From contig NC_019702.1 of assembly GCF_000317085.1 (NCBI RefSeq), positions 2,820,394 through 2,884,393 of the forward strand: a stretch of DNA of 64,000 nt, given 5' to 3'. Origin of the DNA: Synechococcus sp. PCC 7502. Its GTDB lineage: Bacteria > Cyanobacteriota > Cyanobacteriia > Pseudanabaenales > Pseudanabaenaceae. Numbering within the stretch: position 1 is the stretch's first letter; each line of letters begins with the position of its first letter. Positions 46,520 through 54,912 of the stretch are shown here, in pieces. Under the pieces are notes generated by a model. That model was given only the letters and a program-made list of their open reading frames with translations. It ran no database searches and had not been told where the DNA came from. The translations under genes and the position numbers were made by a program.

Positions 46520-47374
46520 CTAATGACGTACCTCATCTGCCCAAGGCGTAAGGATACTAGACAAATACTTTAGCCCGTAATCGATCGCTAAACCAATTAC
46601 ACCAATTAAAACAATGCAAAATAGTACTTTTTCAGTTTGGAGAAAGCGTTGTGCCTGAATAATCTTAAATCCCAAGCCATTTTGGGCAGCCAGCAACTCC
46701 GCAATTACTAAAAAGTTCCATGCCCCTGATATATTTACGCGCAAAGTATCAAGAATGCAGGGAAAAGTGGCGGGAATGATCACCTTTACTAAAACATCCC
46801 AACGATTTGCTCCCATCGTATAGGCAACATTAATCATTTCATTGGGAATAAATTTAACCGCATCCGCAACCATAATGGCGTTATACAATACTACCCCTAA
46901 CATAATGATCAGAATCTTTGAAGGCTCCCCTAATCCTACCCAGATGATAATAAGAGGCACAAATCCAGTCACAGGCATGTATCTCACCGTACCGACAATG
47001 GGAGTAAATAGGCTATCCATACTATAAAAAGTTCCCATTGCTAGTCCGATTGGCACACCGATTACTGCTGCCAAGACAAAGCCTGCTAAAACCCTACCGC
47101 TACTGGAGACTATATCTGCCAATAGGTTTGCCTCTGTAAACATTTTATATCCCGCCGCCACGACAGCCCACGGGGTAGGGAGAAAAGTGGGTGAGATTAT
47201 TTGGAGGGAGCTAACTACAGTCCATATCGTTAAAGGAATGATCAGAGATAATCCCACCAGTAATAATGACAGCTTCTGGGGAAATCCTTGACGGATACTC
47301 CAAAATACAGAAGGAGATAGGTACCGATATTGGCGAGGCTCTGAGTCTGGCTTGATAAAACTGGATTCCACCAT
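46520..47374 (-). CDS. ABC transporter permease, NitT/TauT/SsuC type
   Basis: 284 residues with six membrane segments and the permease loop AYTMGANRWDVLVKVIIPATFPCILDTLRVN. It belongs to the nitrate/taurine/sulfonate (BPD inner membrane) importer group. It is the last gene of the five-gene operon that starts at 51622, so its ATPase and binding protein are the genes upstream. Substrate unknown. Confidence 0.9.
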   Translation of the reverse strand: MVESSFIKPDSEPRQYRYLSPSVFWSIRQGFPQKLSLLLVGLSLIIPLTIWTVVSSLQIISPTFLPTPWAVVAAGYKMFTEANLLADIVSSSGRVLAGFVLAAVIGVPIGLAMGTFYSMDSLFTPIVGTVRYMPVTGFVPLIIIWVGLGEPSKILIIMLGVVLYNAIMVADAVKFIPNEMINVAYTMGANRWDVLVKVIIPATFPCILDTLRVNISGAWNFLVIAELLAAQNGLGFKIIQAQRFLQTEKVLFCIVLIGVIGLAIDYGLKYLSSILTPWADEVRH

Positions 47375-47445
47375 TACGACTAACTCCTATTCAATCTAAA
47401 TTTAGCGATAATTGAGTAATAATCAGACTAGAAATAATCAGAACA

Positions 47446-48807
47446 TTAGAAAAATTTCAAATATCTCTGAATTTCCCAATCGGAAACATGGGTGTGATAT
47501 TCTTCCCATTCCTGAGACTTGAAGTTGATATAACTGTTATACATCAATGAACCCATGACCTTCTCACTAAGGCGATCGCTAGCAAATGCCGTGATTGCTT
47601 CACTAAGATTTCGAGGTAAAAACTGAATTCCCATATCAGATAGTTCCTCTAGGGATTTTTTATACATATTTTCCGTATGGGGTTCTCCTGGATCAAGATT
47701 TTCACGAATCCCTTCTAATCCTGCGGCTAGAATCATTGCTGCCCCTAGGTAAGGATTAGTAGAAATATCCGCAGCCCGACATTCCACTCTGCCACCAGCC
47801 AAGGGAATCCTAAGCATATTAGTACGATTATTATTGCCGTAACACACATAAACTGGAGCCCAAGTAAAGCCCGACATACTGCCTCTAGCAATTAAGCGCT
47901 TGTAACTATTTACGGTTGGAGCAATTACCGCACAGATAGCTGAGGCATGTCTTAGCACTCCAGCGATGAACTGATAGCCTAGGGTAGAAAGCTTACAACC
48001 TCGGCGATCGCTAGGATCATAAAATAAATTCTCTCCCGTTTGGATATCCGCTAGGGACATATTAAAGTGGGCACCACTCCCAGTACGATTGGCAAAGGGC
48101 TTAGGCATAAATGTCGCAAAAAAGCCGTGCTTGCGGGCAATTTCCTTTACCATTAAGCGAAAGAAGGTGAACCGATCAGCCATTTTTAGAGCATCACAGT
48201 AGGCAAAGTCGGTTTCAAATTGACCATTGCCGTCTTCGTGATCAAAGGAATAAACATCCCATCCCATCTGATTCATTGCTTCGACAATCTCTGTTACCCA
48301 AGCGAAGTTATCTAATAATCCGGGCAGATCATAACAGGGCTTGGCTAGGGTATCGCGATCGCTAACTGGAACTGGTTTACCATTTTCGTCTTCTTTGAGG
48401 AGAAAAAATTCAGTTTCGATTCCCAGATTAAAGGTAAAACCCATACTGGCAGCTTCAGCTAAAACTCGCTTGAGAATCCCCCGACTACATGCCTCAAAGG
48501 GCTTACCCTCCAGATATAAATCACTGGCAAACCAAGCAATTTCAGAATTCCAAGGCAAGATTGTGGCGGAATTAGGATCAGGGTAGGTGGCAACCTCCTC
48601 ATCACTGACATCTTGGGGAACTCCATCTAGGGCGGCACCTGTAAATAGCTCGGAGCCAGCCATCATTTGGTCAAAATGACTTAGGGGAACTGACTTAGCT
48701 TTACACATACCATGAATATCAACAAAGCTAGCAAGGGCATATTTTACGCCTTGGGATGCAAGAGAGGTTTTGAGGGCTTGAAGTTCAGGTGTTAAAATCT
48801 CAGACAT
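47446..48807 (-). CDS. glnT: GlnT-type glutamine synthetase family enzyme
   Basis: 453 residues. It is of the type III/GlnT group, shorter than GSI. The active-site pieces are visible: YSFDHEDGNGQFETDFAYCDAL for the metal/glutamate-side region, SGAHFNMSLAD, PTVNSYKRLI and NRTNMLRIPLAGGRVECRAADISTNPYLGAAMIL. It probably forms a gamma-glutamyl amide from glutamate and ammonia or an amine. GlnT-like enzymes often prefer other amines, and the importer context fits such a role (inference). Neighbours on both sides are in the same operon. Confidence 0.88.
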   Translation of the reverse strand: MSEILTPELQALKTSLASQGVKYALASFVDIHGMCKAKSVPLSHFDQMMAGSELFTGAALDGVPQDVSDEEVATYPDPNSATILPWNSEIAWFASDLYLEGKPFEACSRGILKRVLAEAASMGFTFNLGIETEFFLLKEDENGKPVPVSDRDTLAKPCYDLPGLLDNFAWVTEIVEAMNQMGWDVYSFDHEDGNGQFETDFAYCDALKMADRFTFFRLMVKEIARKHGFFATFMPKPFANRTGSGAHFNMSLADIQTGENLFYDPSDRRGCKLSTLGYQFIAGVLRHASAICAVIAPTVNSYKRLIARGSMSGFTWAPVYVCYGNNNRTNMLRIPLAGGRVECRAADISTNPYLGAAMILAAGLEGIRENLDPGEPHTENMYKKSLEELSDMGIQFLPRNLSEAITAFASDRLSEKVMGSLMYNSYINFKSQEWEEYHTHVSDWEIQRYLKFF

Positions 48808-48869
48808 TTATACTTCCGTAGTAATTAGTAGTAATTAACAGTGATTGAATTTAGTAATTAAATTTATAG

Positions 48870-49655
48870 CTATGGTGTTTTAGGGAGGAAGCCCACTCGA
48901 TCAGAGGGACAACAGGGCAGTCGGCGCCGATCTAGGTATTCTTGAATAATTTGCTGGTATCGCTCTTGTCCAAACATACTGTAATGCCCCGGATAAACTC
49001 GATCTATGGGTAATTTTTGCAACCGTTCATAGGTGGAAATGTAGGTGGGAATATGACTGCAATGGAGTTCATCTAAAAGTTCGCCATCATAGATCACATC
49101 CCCTGAATATAGCTCCTGCGATCGCTTGTCATATAAGCCAATACAACCAGATGAGTGTCCGGGTAAATGTAGGACTTCTAAACTGCGATCGCCTAGGTCT
49201 AATACATCACCTTCCTCTAAAATTCGAGTTGGTTCTGCGGCTTTAAGGTTGTACTGCTCTACGGTAAATTCAGCATGGGGTAATAATTCAAAGTGATCAA
49301 GATGAACCCAACCTTGAGTGGGATCGCATAGTGCTTCATAGTTATCACCACAAGCTAATGCCTTAGCCTCAGCAGCATGGATGGCACGATGATCAAATTC
49401 ATACATACCACCCGCATGATCAAAGTGAATATGGGAAGCGATCGCTAATAGTGGTTTATCAATTAAAGAGGCAATATACTGACGCAGACTAGAAACCCCT
49501 AATCCAGTATCAATCAGAATATCTTGGGTACGACCTTTAATTAACCAAAGATTGGCACGGTTATACCAATAATAATGAGGCTCAGTGATTAAGTAGAGAT
49601 TATCGCTAATACGCTCGGTTGAAAACCAACTTTCACAAACCGCTTTACTGCCCAT
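48870..49655 (-). CDS. MBL-fold metallo-hydrolase
   Basis: 261 residues. The HxHxDH motif is HIHFDH at 75-80, with further ligands in LHLPGHSSGCIGLY and in PGHYSMFG near the end. It belongs to the glyoxalase II-like branch. The LIKGRTQDILIDTGLG motif is typical of the family start. Its reaction in the operon is unknown; it may hydrolyse the imported compound or a gamma-glutamyl product. Confidence 0.88.
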   Translation of the reverse strand: MGSKAVCESWFSTERISDNLYLITEPHYYWYNRANLWLIKGRTQDILIDTGLGVSSLRQYIASLIDKPLLAIASHIHFDHAGGMYEFDHRAIHAAEAKALACGDNYEALCDPTQGWVHLDHFELLPHAEFTVEQYNLKAAEPTRILEEGDVLDLGDRSLEVLHLPGHSSGCIGLYDKRSQELYSGDVIYDGELLDELHCSHIPTYISTYERLQKLPIDRVYPGHYSMFGQERYQQIIQEYLDRRRLPCCPSDRVGFLPKTP

Positions 49656-49677
49656 AATTTCAGCTTATAATTTTTAG

Positions 49678-50694
49678 CTAAGAAGCTTTGGCGATTGAAT
49701 CATCGTATAGTGATTCTACAGCTAGGGGTTTGGAGACAATTTTAAACTCGTATGCTGCCTTTGCCGTCAGATCAAGGTTACCAATTAAACTATTGGGATT
49801 ATCCTTATTGAAGCCAACGGTTTTATTCCCATCAAGGTCAAATAGCTTTACCCCTTCAAGTTGAGATTTTACTTCATCCGAGGAAACACCTAACTTGTCT
49901 GCAGATATTTTTAATGCTTCGGGGTCTCTAGCATCCAGTAACTTCACTGCTTTATCTACAGCTTTGAAATAAGCTTCTAGATCTGCCTTACGGGTTTGAA
50001 TTAGTTTTTCTTTTACGGCAATCACATCAGCAATGAGGTTAGTATCCTTAGTTGAGAATATAACCTTACCTCCACCCTGGGCAGCCGCCTTAGTTAAATA
50101 GGGTTCATAGGTTACAGCTATATCTACTTGTTTAGAAGCAAAGGCAGTGGCAGCATCCGCAGCAGCAATATCTTTCACGCTTGCATCTTTTTCAGTTAAA
50201 CCAGCTTTCTTGAGATAAGCCTGTAAAAGCACTCTTTCAAACAAAATATTTTCCCGAGCAATAGTTTTTCCCTTAGCATCGGCTGGGGAATTAATATTAC
50301 GCCCAAGAATGCCATCAGAGCCATTGGAGTAATCTATTAGATAAATCATTTTAATCGACGGGTCTTTCTCTACCATTTGAATGGCATCTCCAGATGTGAC
50401 CCAAGCAATGTCAACCTTACCTGCCAAAAAAGCTGTGATTTCTTCGCTAGCACTCTGAAAAAACAAGTCTTGCACTTTTAAACCAGCTTGAGTAAAAAAG
50501 TCCTTGGCAACAGCCACATGATGTCCAGAATAACCAACCCAATTATTCGTGGCGGAGACTAAAGGCTCAGATGAAGAGGTCGGCGCAGTAGCATTAGGGG
50601 CAGTGGCATTAGGTTGTTGAGTGCAGGCAACAGCTAAAAATAGAGAGACAAATCCTAGGGTAATCCAGCGTATCCAAGCAGAAAATTTGATCAT
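49678..50694 (-). CDS. ABC importer periplasmic binding protein, NitT/TauT type
   Basis: 338 residues. The signal peptide ends in a lipobox (LAVACTQQ), so the mature protein is a lipoprotein. The SBP_bac domain begins WVGYSGHHVAVAKDFFTQAGLKV and contains SASEEITAFLAGKVDIAWVTSGDA, the usual NMT1/TauA pattern. The ligand cannot be named. It lies between the ATPase and the MBL gene in the operon. Confidence 0.9.
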   Translation of the reverse strand: MIKFSAWIRWITLGFVSLFLAVACTQQPNATAPNATAPTSSSEPLVSATNNWVGYSGHHVAVAKDFFTQAGLKVQDLFFQSASEEITAFLAGKVDIAWVTSGDAIQMVEKDPSIKMIYLIDYSNGSDGILGRNINSPADAKGKTIARENILFERVLLQAYLKKAGLTEKDASVKDIAAADAATAFASKQVDIAVTYEPYLTKAAAQGGGKVIFSTKDTNLIADVIAVKEKLIQTRKADLEAYFKAVDKAVKLLDARDPEALKISADKLGVSSDEVKSQLEGVKLFDLDGNKTVGFNKDNPNSLIGNLDLTAKAAYEFKIVSKPLAVESLYDDSIAKAS

Positions 50695-50779
50695 AGAAAC
50701 TTAGTCCGTGTAATTAATTTAATGGGAAATTTAATCAGACTTGAAACAATCCAACCATAGTTTATATCTCAACTTATGC

Positions 50780-51622
50780 TTATTCCTCAACTAAAGTACT
50801 GAGAGAGTCTCTTCGCAATAGGTTTATGACCCGTCGTTTAATCTCAACGAAATCCGTGGAAAGCTTAATATCAAGTTCACGATTTTCTGGAAGTGGAATA
50901 TTCACCTCTGCTTTAATTTGTCCGGGAGAAGCACTCATCACATAAATACGTTGGGATAGATAAATTGCTTCTTCGACATCATGGGTAATCATCAGTACAG
51001 TTACATGGGTTTGTTTCCACAGTTCGAGTAAAAACTGCTGCATTTGTTCTTTAGTTTGAGCATCCAATGCCCCAAATGGCTCATCCATCAAAAGTACTGC
51101 GGGTTCATTTGCTAAAGCCCGAGCGATCGCTACTCTTTGTTTCATCCCTCCCGATAGTTGCTTAGGATAGTTATTAGCAAAATTTAATAGCCCCACCACA
51201 TTCAAGAAATAAGACACTCGTTCGCGCCTTTCCGCCTTAGACATTTTTTGAAACTGCAACCCGAAAGCGACATTTTGGGCTACGGTCAGCCAAGGGTAAA
51301 GGGTATAGCCTTGAAAAACCATGCCACGATCCGACCCCGGTCTGCCAGTCACAATTTGTTGATCGACTATTACTTGCCCAGAAGATGGTGGTAAAAGTCC
51401 CGCAATAATATTCAGCAGGGTCGATTTTCCACAGCCTGACGTCCCTAGAAGGCAGATGAATTCATGGGAGAAAATTTGGAAGTTAATGTCTTGAAGAATA
51501 ACTAACTTTTGTTTATTGTTACCTTGGTAGGACTTAAACAGATTTTTGACCTCTAGCTTAGGACTGGCAATCAATGAAGATTGATTCGTCAATTCTTGAA
51601 TATTCTGAGGTTGCAGTTGCAT
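50780..51622 (-). CDS. ABC importer ATP-binding protein, NitT/TauT/SsuB type
   Basis: 280 residues. Walker A GTSGCGKS at 60-67, signature LSGGMKQR at 156-163, Walker B VLLMDEPFGALD at about 176-187, and the switch histidine in MITHDVEEAI. The Q-loop is VFQGYTLYPWL. First gene of the operon, so it carries the likely promoter in 51623-51810. I see no clear NtcA (GTA-N8-TAC) site there. Confidence 0.95.
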   Translation of the reverse strand: MQLQPQNIQELTNQSSLIASPKLEVKNLFKSYQGNNKQKLVILQDINFQIFSHEFICLLGTSGCGKSTLLNIIAGLLPPSSGQVIVDQQIVTGRPGSDRGMVFQGYTLYPWLTVAQNVAFGLQFQKMSKAERRERVSYFLNVVGLLNFANNYPKQLSGGMKQRVAIARALANEPAVLLMDEPFGALDAQTKEQMQQFLLELWKQTHVTVLMITHDVEEAIYLSQRIYVMSASPGQIKAEVNIPLPENRELDIKLSTDFVEIKRRVINLLRRDSLSTLVEE

Positions 51623-51815
51623 ACAAAGCTTTAAGGGAACATTAGCAGAAACTTTTAGAAGTTAAATTTAAATAGTTGAAAGTATATGAACTTGTATTAA
51701 GACCCATTTATAGCCCTTCAATATCCGACTAATTGTATTTAATAATACTAAACATCTCAGTATTTGCGATCGCCGATGGTTGAATTTTTCTCAATGAAAC
51801 TCTTACTCAAGTGCA

Positions 51816-51890
51816 ATGGCTAGGACTGAAACATCTATAGTGAATCATCAGCAAGCCCCGATTTTAGAAGCGATCGCCAAGCTAAACTAA
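51816..51890 (+). pseudogene. Orphaned 5' end of the decarboxylase gene
   Basis: An ATG at 51816 reads MARTETSIVNHQQAPI, then LEAIAKLN and a TAA at 51888-51890. From VNHQQ onward it is identical to the start of the decarboxylase at 53479 until the repeat ends, after which it diverges into two codons and a stop. The upstream 8 residues exist only here, so this is the original start of the decarboxylase before the insertion. Confidence 0.8.
51836..51881. repeat. 46-bp direct repeat, left copy
   Basis: It begins TATAGTGAATCATC and ends GCGATCGCCAAG, identical to 53475-53520 at all 46 positions. Bases immediately outside (C/T on the left, C/T on the right) differ. It is a target duplication of the decarboxylase 5' end and contains one HIP1 site. 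Confidence 0.93.
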
Positions 51891-53474
51891 AGTAGCTGTA
51901 AATTAAGTGAGGTTAAATCTGACTAGCAAGGTCTAAGAAATATAGATCTGAGGATGGGTTTATATTTTCCTCTTCATTTGAAAAGAAAACTTCTATATTT
52001 TTATCAGTACCAACAGGAATGTCTAATATTTTAGAAAACCTTAGGGCTAAATCCTCAACTAATTTTCTAGCTGAGTCTTCAGATTTGGCTGGATTTACCC
52101 ATATGATTAAAGGTATGAATGGTAGTCTTTGCCACTTATATTTACTAAGAGCTTTTTGGGCTTTCCCTAAACTTGACTTAATTTGTAGTGGATAAACAGT
52201 ACTATTAACTTTGAAAAATAGATCCCATTTTAATTTTATGTCAGCATCGCTATCATGATATGAACTCCAAGCAGTTACCCCACTTAATCTTTCAAGAGCC
52301 GCCTTTACATTATTTATCGCAATGCTTCCTAGTTTATGTTCAGGCGTGTCCATCTCATAAGACTTATGAGAACTAAACCTGTGTGAGTAGTAATCTGCTC
52401 TCGACTCTGTTATTGGATAAATTTTATTGCCTAGACAACCAAATCTACTGTATTGATCTTCTAACCATTTAAACTCTATCGAATTGCCAGCTTCTTTTAA
52501 GCAATAGATATCCTCAGATATCTTAAATTTTTTGACTTCAATAGGTATTTTAAGTTTGGCTAAATTGTTTTTATCCCTACCAATACGCTTTTCAATAGAG
52601 TTTGGATGCTCTACTATATAGTTACTCTCTCTAATTTTAGTTTCATCTACAAAGATTGATAAATGATAGTAAGATAATGCGTCATTTTCTTCAGAGCTAA
52701 AAAAATCGTCAATTTTCTCTGTTACGCAGTCCCAAAATTCTGGGTTAGCTTCTAAACGATATAATATGTTTGAAGATGAATACTCCTGACCTTGATAGCT
52801 TATTGAATCAGGAATACTTAAAGTCTTTCCATTCTTAATTTTGACAAGAGATTTCTTTTGTTGGTTTCTTAGGTAGATTGATGCTGGATAAGGATACCAA
52901 TAGCTACCATCCTTCGTTCTTTTAATGATATTACCAAATCCTAAGCTATAGGAATATTCGGTTGTTTCACCATCTCTAAGTATTTTTTCTGTCACTCTGT
53001 TAAAAGGCAGCCTAATTTCAGTAAGATTACACTTGTCTTCTTCAGAAGGATAATAAAGCCCATCAGCTTCACTAGAAACTACTGGAAGTTTGTTGATTTT
53101 TAATTGATTAAGTAATTTACTAGTTATAGGTAGTTGACTACTACTTTTTTGAGCTTGAATCTGATTTTTATTTTCCTTATCTGATAAGTCAATTATCTGT
53201 AGTATTTGACTATGCTTAGAAATGTAATCCTTGTAGCATCCTTCCCATTCAAGAATAATGTTTCTGAGAGGCAGTTTTAACTCAGATGATTTTACTTTAG
53301 TATCAATACTGAACATTTGTTCTGATGAAATACCAAACCGATACTCATATATGCCTAATTTTTTTGCGAGAGCAGTTAATTCATCTAAGCATGAACTTAC
53401 AGAAGAACTGGTCATCCTTTTAAAAATTCTTGATTTTTATAATTATTATAGGGTATCTGAATTACTAGTAAATT
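51882..53474. mobile_element. 1.6-kb insertion carrying one predicted nuclease gene
   Basis: The DNA between the two 46-bp copies holds a single gene and short flanks. I find no HIP1 octamer in it, although HIP1 recurs every few hundred bases on both sides, and it is visibly more AT-rich, so it is foreign. No terminal inverted repeats, transposase or recombinase gene are present. Left and right flanks inside the repeats are about 30 bp and 60 bp. Confidence 0.78.
51913..53415 (-). CDS. Predicted PD-(D/E)XK nuclease-like protein in a long-duplication insertion
   Basis: 500 residues, no family recognised. The C-terminal third has the arrangement of a PD-(D/E)XK fold: a helix with Glu residues (EHKLGSIAINNVKAALERL, 359-377), then D398 in KWDLFF, a strand, and QIK at 411-413 (D-x12-QxK). 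A hydrophobic strand (LPFIPLIIWV, 431-440) follows. The N-terminal 350 residues may recognise DNA or another partner; a segment FVDETKIRESNY lies at 255-266. No signal peptide or membrane segment is seen. It stands alone without a methylase. The setting between long target duplications and the lack of HIP1 fit an orphan restriction-type enzyme, but this is an inference. Confidence 0.6.
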   Translation of the reverse strand: MTSSSVSSCLDELTALAKKLGIYEYRFGISSEQMFSIDTKVKSSELKLPLRNIILEWEGCYKDYISKHSQILQIIDLSDKENKNQIQAQKSSSQLPITSKLLNQLKINKLPVVSSEADGLYYPSEEDKCNLTEIRLPFNRVTEKILRDGETTEYSYSLGFGNIIKRTKDGSYWYPYPASIYLRNQQKKSLVKIKNGKTLSIPDSISYQGQEYSSSNILYRLEANPEFWDCVTEKIDDFFSSEENDALSYYHLSIFVDETKIRESNYIVEHPNSIEKRIGRDKNNLAKLKIPIEVKKFKISEDIYCLKEAGNSIEFKWLEDQYSRFGCLGNKIYPITESRADYYSHRFSSHKSYEMDTPEHKLGSIAINNVKAALERLSGVTAWSSYHDSDADIKLKWDLFFKVNSTVYPLQIKSSLGKAQKALSKYKWQRLPFIPLIIWVNPAKSEDSARKLVEDLALRFSKILDIPVGTDKNIEVFFSNEEENINPSSDLYFLDLASQI

Positions 53475-53520
53475 TATAGTGAATCATCAGCAAGCCCCGA
53501 TTTTAGAAGCGATCGCCAAG
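53475..53520. repeat. 46-bp direct repeat, right copy
   Basis: Partner of 51836-51881. The GTG at 53479 within it is now the first possible start of the decarboxylase. There is no good ribosome-binding site, and an in-frame TGA lies at 53458-53460, just upstream. Confidence 0.93.
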
Positions 53521-54897
53521 TATTTAGCCATCGATCACGCTCCTTTTTATATGCCTGGTCATAAGCGAGGGGTAGGGATTGATCCAGACTTTATAGCAAT
53601 GATGGGTACAAATCTCTTTCGCTTAGACTTACCAGAATTACCCGGATTAGATGAACCAATCTATGAAGCTGAAGTCCTTGCCGCCAATGCCTATGGAAGC
53701 AACCGCACATGGTTTTTAGTGAATGGTTCTACCTCTGGAATTGCCGCCATGATGTTAGCTGTAGCGGGGATCGGAGACAAAATTTTAATCGGGAGGAATT
53801 GCCATAAAGCGGCGATCGCTGGACTGGTTTTATGTGGAGCTACCCCAATTTATGTAGAAACTGATTACAATTCCGATTTTGATTTAGATTGTGGCATTAG
53901 TCCGCATAGTTTGCAAACAGCCCTAGAAAATAATCCTGATGCAAAGGCAGTACTTTTAGTTAGTCCCAATTACTTTGGTATCTGTGGTGATCTGGAAAAA
54001 TTAGTAGAGATCGCTCACTCTTTCAATGTTCCAATTTTAATCGATGGGGCGCATGGTGGACATTTACGCTTTCATCCCGATTTACCAATGGATGCTGTAA
54101 CCGCAGGGGCAGATGTGGTAGTGCAGTCAATTCACAAAATGGGATCAAGCCTAACTCAAACAGCAATGTTACATATTCAGAGTAAAAGAGTTAATAGCGA
54201 TCGCCTCGATCAAGCCGTACAAATGCTCCAAACCACAAGTCCCAATATTTTACTCTTAGCTTCTTTGGATGTGGCACGACGACAAATGGTATTACATGGA
54301 CAGGAATTATTAGATCAAACTATGGCTTTAAGTAATTGGGGGCGATCGCAAATCAATCAAATTCCTCACTTATATTGCTTAGATTACCAAGCTCAAATTC
54401 TCCACCTTGATCCCACGAGACTAACGGTAATGGTCAATCAATTGAGAAAAACTGGCTTTGATATGGATGAAATGTTAGTGCGAGATTTCGATGTGGTTGC
54501 GGAGATGCCGACCCTCAGCCAATTAGTTTTTGCGGTTTCCATTGGTAATACTGTCGCAGATGTACAGAAGTTAGTTCAAGCCTTTCAGAGTTTGGCAAAT
54601 CAGGAAAAATGCCATAATATTTCTATGCCAATCATTCCTAAACTGCCTAAACTCCATCAAAAATTAACCCCAAGATCGGCATTTTTTAGTCCTAGTCAGT
54701 CAATTCCCCTTGTCAATGCGGCAGGACATATATCCACAGAAACGATCTCACCCTATCCACCGGGAATTCCCATAATTTGCCCTGGGGAAGAAATTACAAC
54801 CGAAATTATAGATTTTTTGCAATTAATTAAAAATGCTGGTGGGGTAATTAATGGCTGTAGCGATCGCACCCTAGAGACCATTAAAGTCGTAATCTAG
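53479..54897 (+). CDS. Orn/Lys/Arg decarboxylase (small PLP form), 5' end altered
   Basis: 472 residues counting GTG at 53479. The N-terminus HAPFYMPGHKRGVGIDPDF is the family signature. The PLP lysine is K220 in SIHKMGSSL, and LIDGAHGGHLRFHP supplies Asp189 and His192. It is of the shorter cyanobacterial type that decarboxylates arginine, lysine or ornithine to polyamine precursors. The insertion upstream separated it from its own ATG (51816) and promoter, removing 8 residues. Expression from the GTG with no clear Shine-Dalgarno site may be weak. It precedes rsmG by 15 bp. Confidence 0.9.
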   Translation: MNHQQAPILEAIAKYLAIDHAPFYMPGHKRGVGIDPDFIAMMGTNLFRLDLPELPGLDEPIYEAEVLAANAYGSNRTWFLVNGSTSGIAAMMLAVAGIGDKILIGRNCHKAAIAGLVLCGATPIYVETDYNSDFDLDCGISPHSLQTALENNPDAKAVLLVSPNYFGICGDLEKLVEIAHSFNVPILIDGAHGGHLRFHPDLPMDAVTAGADVVVQSIHKMGSSLTQTAMLHIQSKRVNSDRLDQAVQMLQTTSPNILLLASLDVARRQMVLHGQELLDQTMALSNWGRSQINQIPHLYCLDYQAQILHLDPTRLTVMVNQLRKTGFDMDEMLVRDFDVVAEMPTLSQLVFAVSIGNTVADVQKLVQAFQSLANQEKCHNISMPIIPKLPKLHQKLTPRSAFFSPSQSIPLVNAAGHISTETISPYPPGIPIICPGEEITTEIIDFLQLIKNAGGVINGCSDRTLETIKVVI

Positions 54898-54912
54898 CGA
54901 TATAATCTTGTC

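Noticed and set aside
51623-51812. NtcA site upstream of the ABC-GlnT operon
   Set aside because: The best candidate has GTA and a second GTA-like triplet at the wrong spacing; no GTA-N8-TAC was found.
51882-53474. Conventional transposon
   Set aside because: No terminal inverted repeats, transposase or integrase, and the duplication is far longer than usual IS target duplications.
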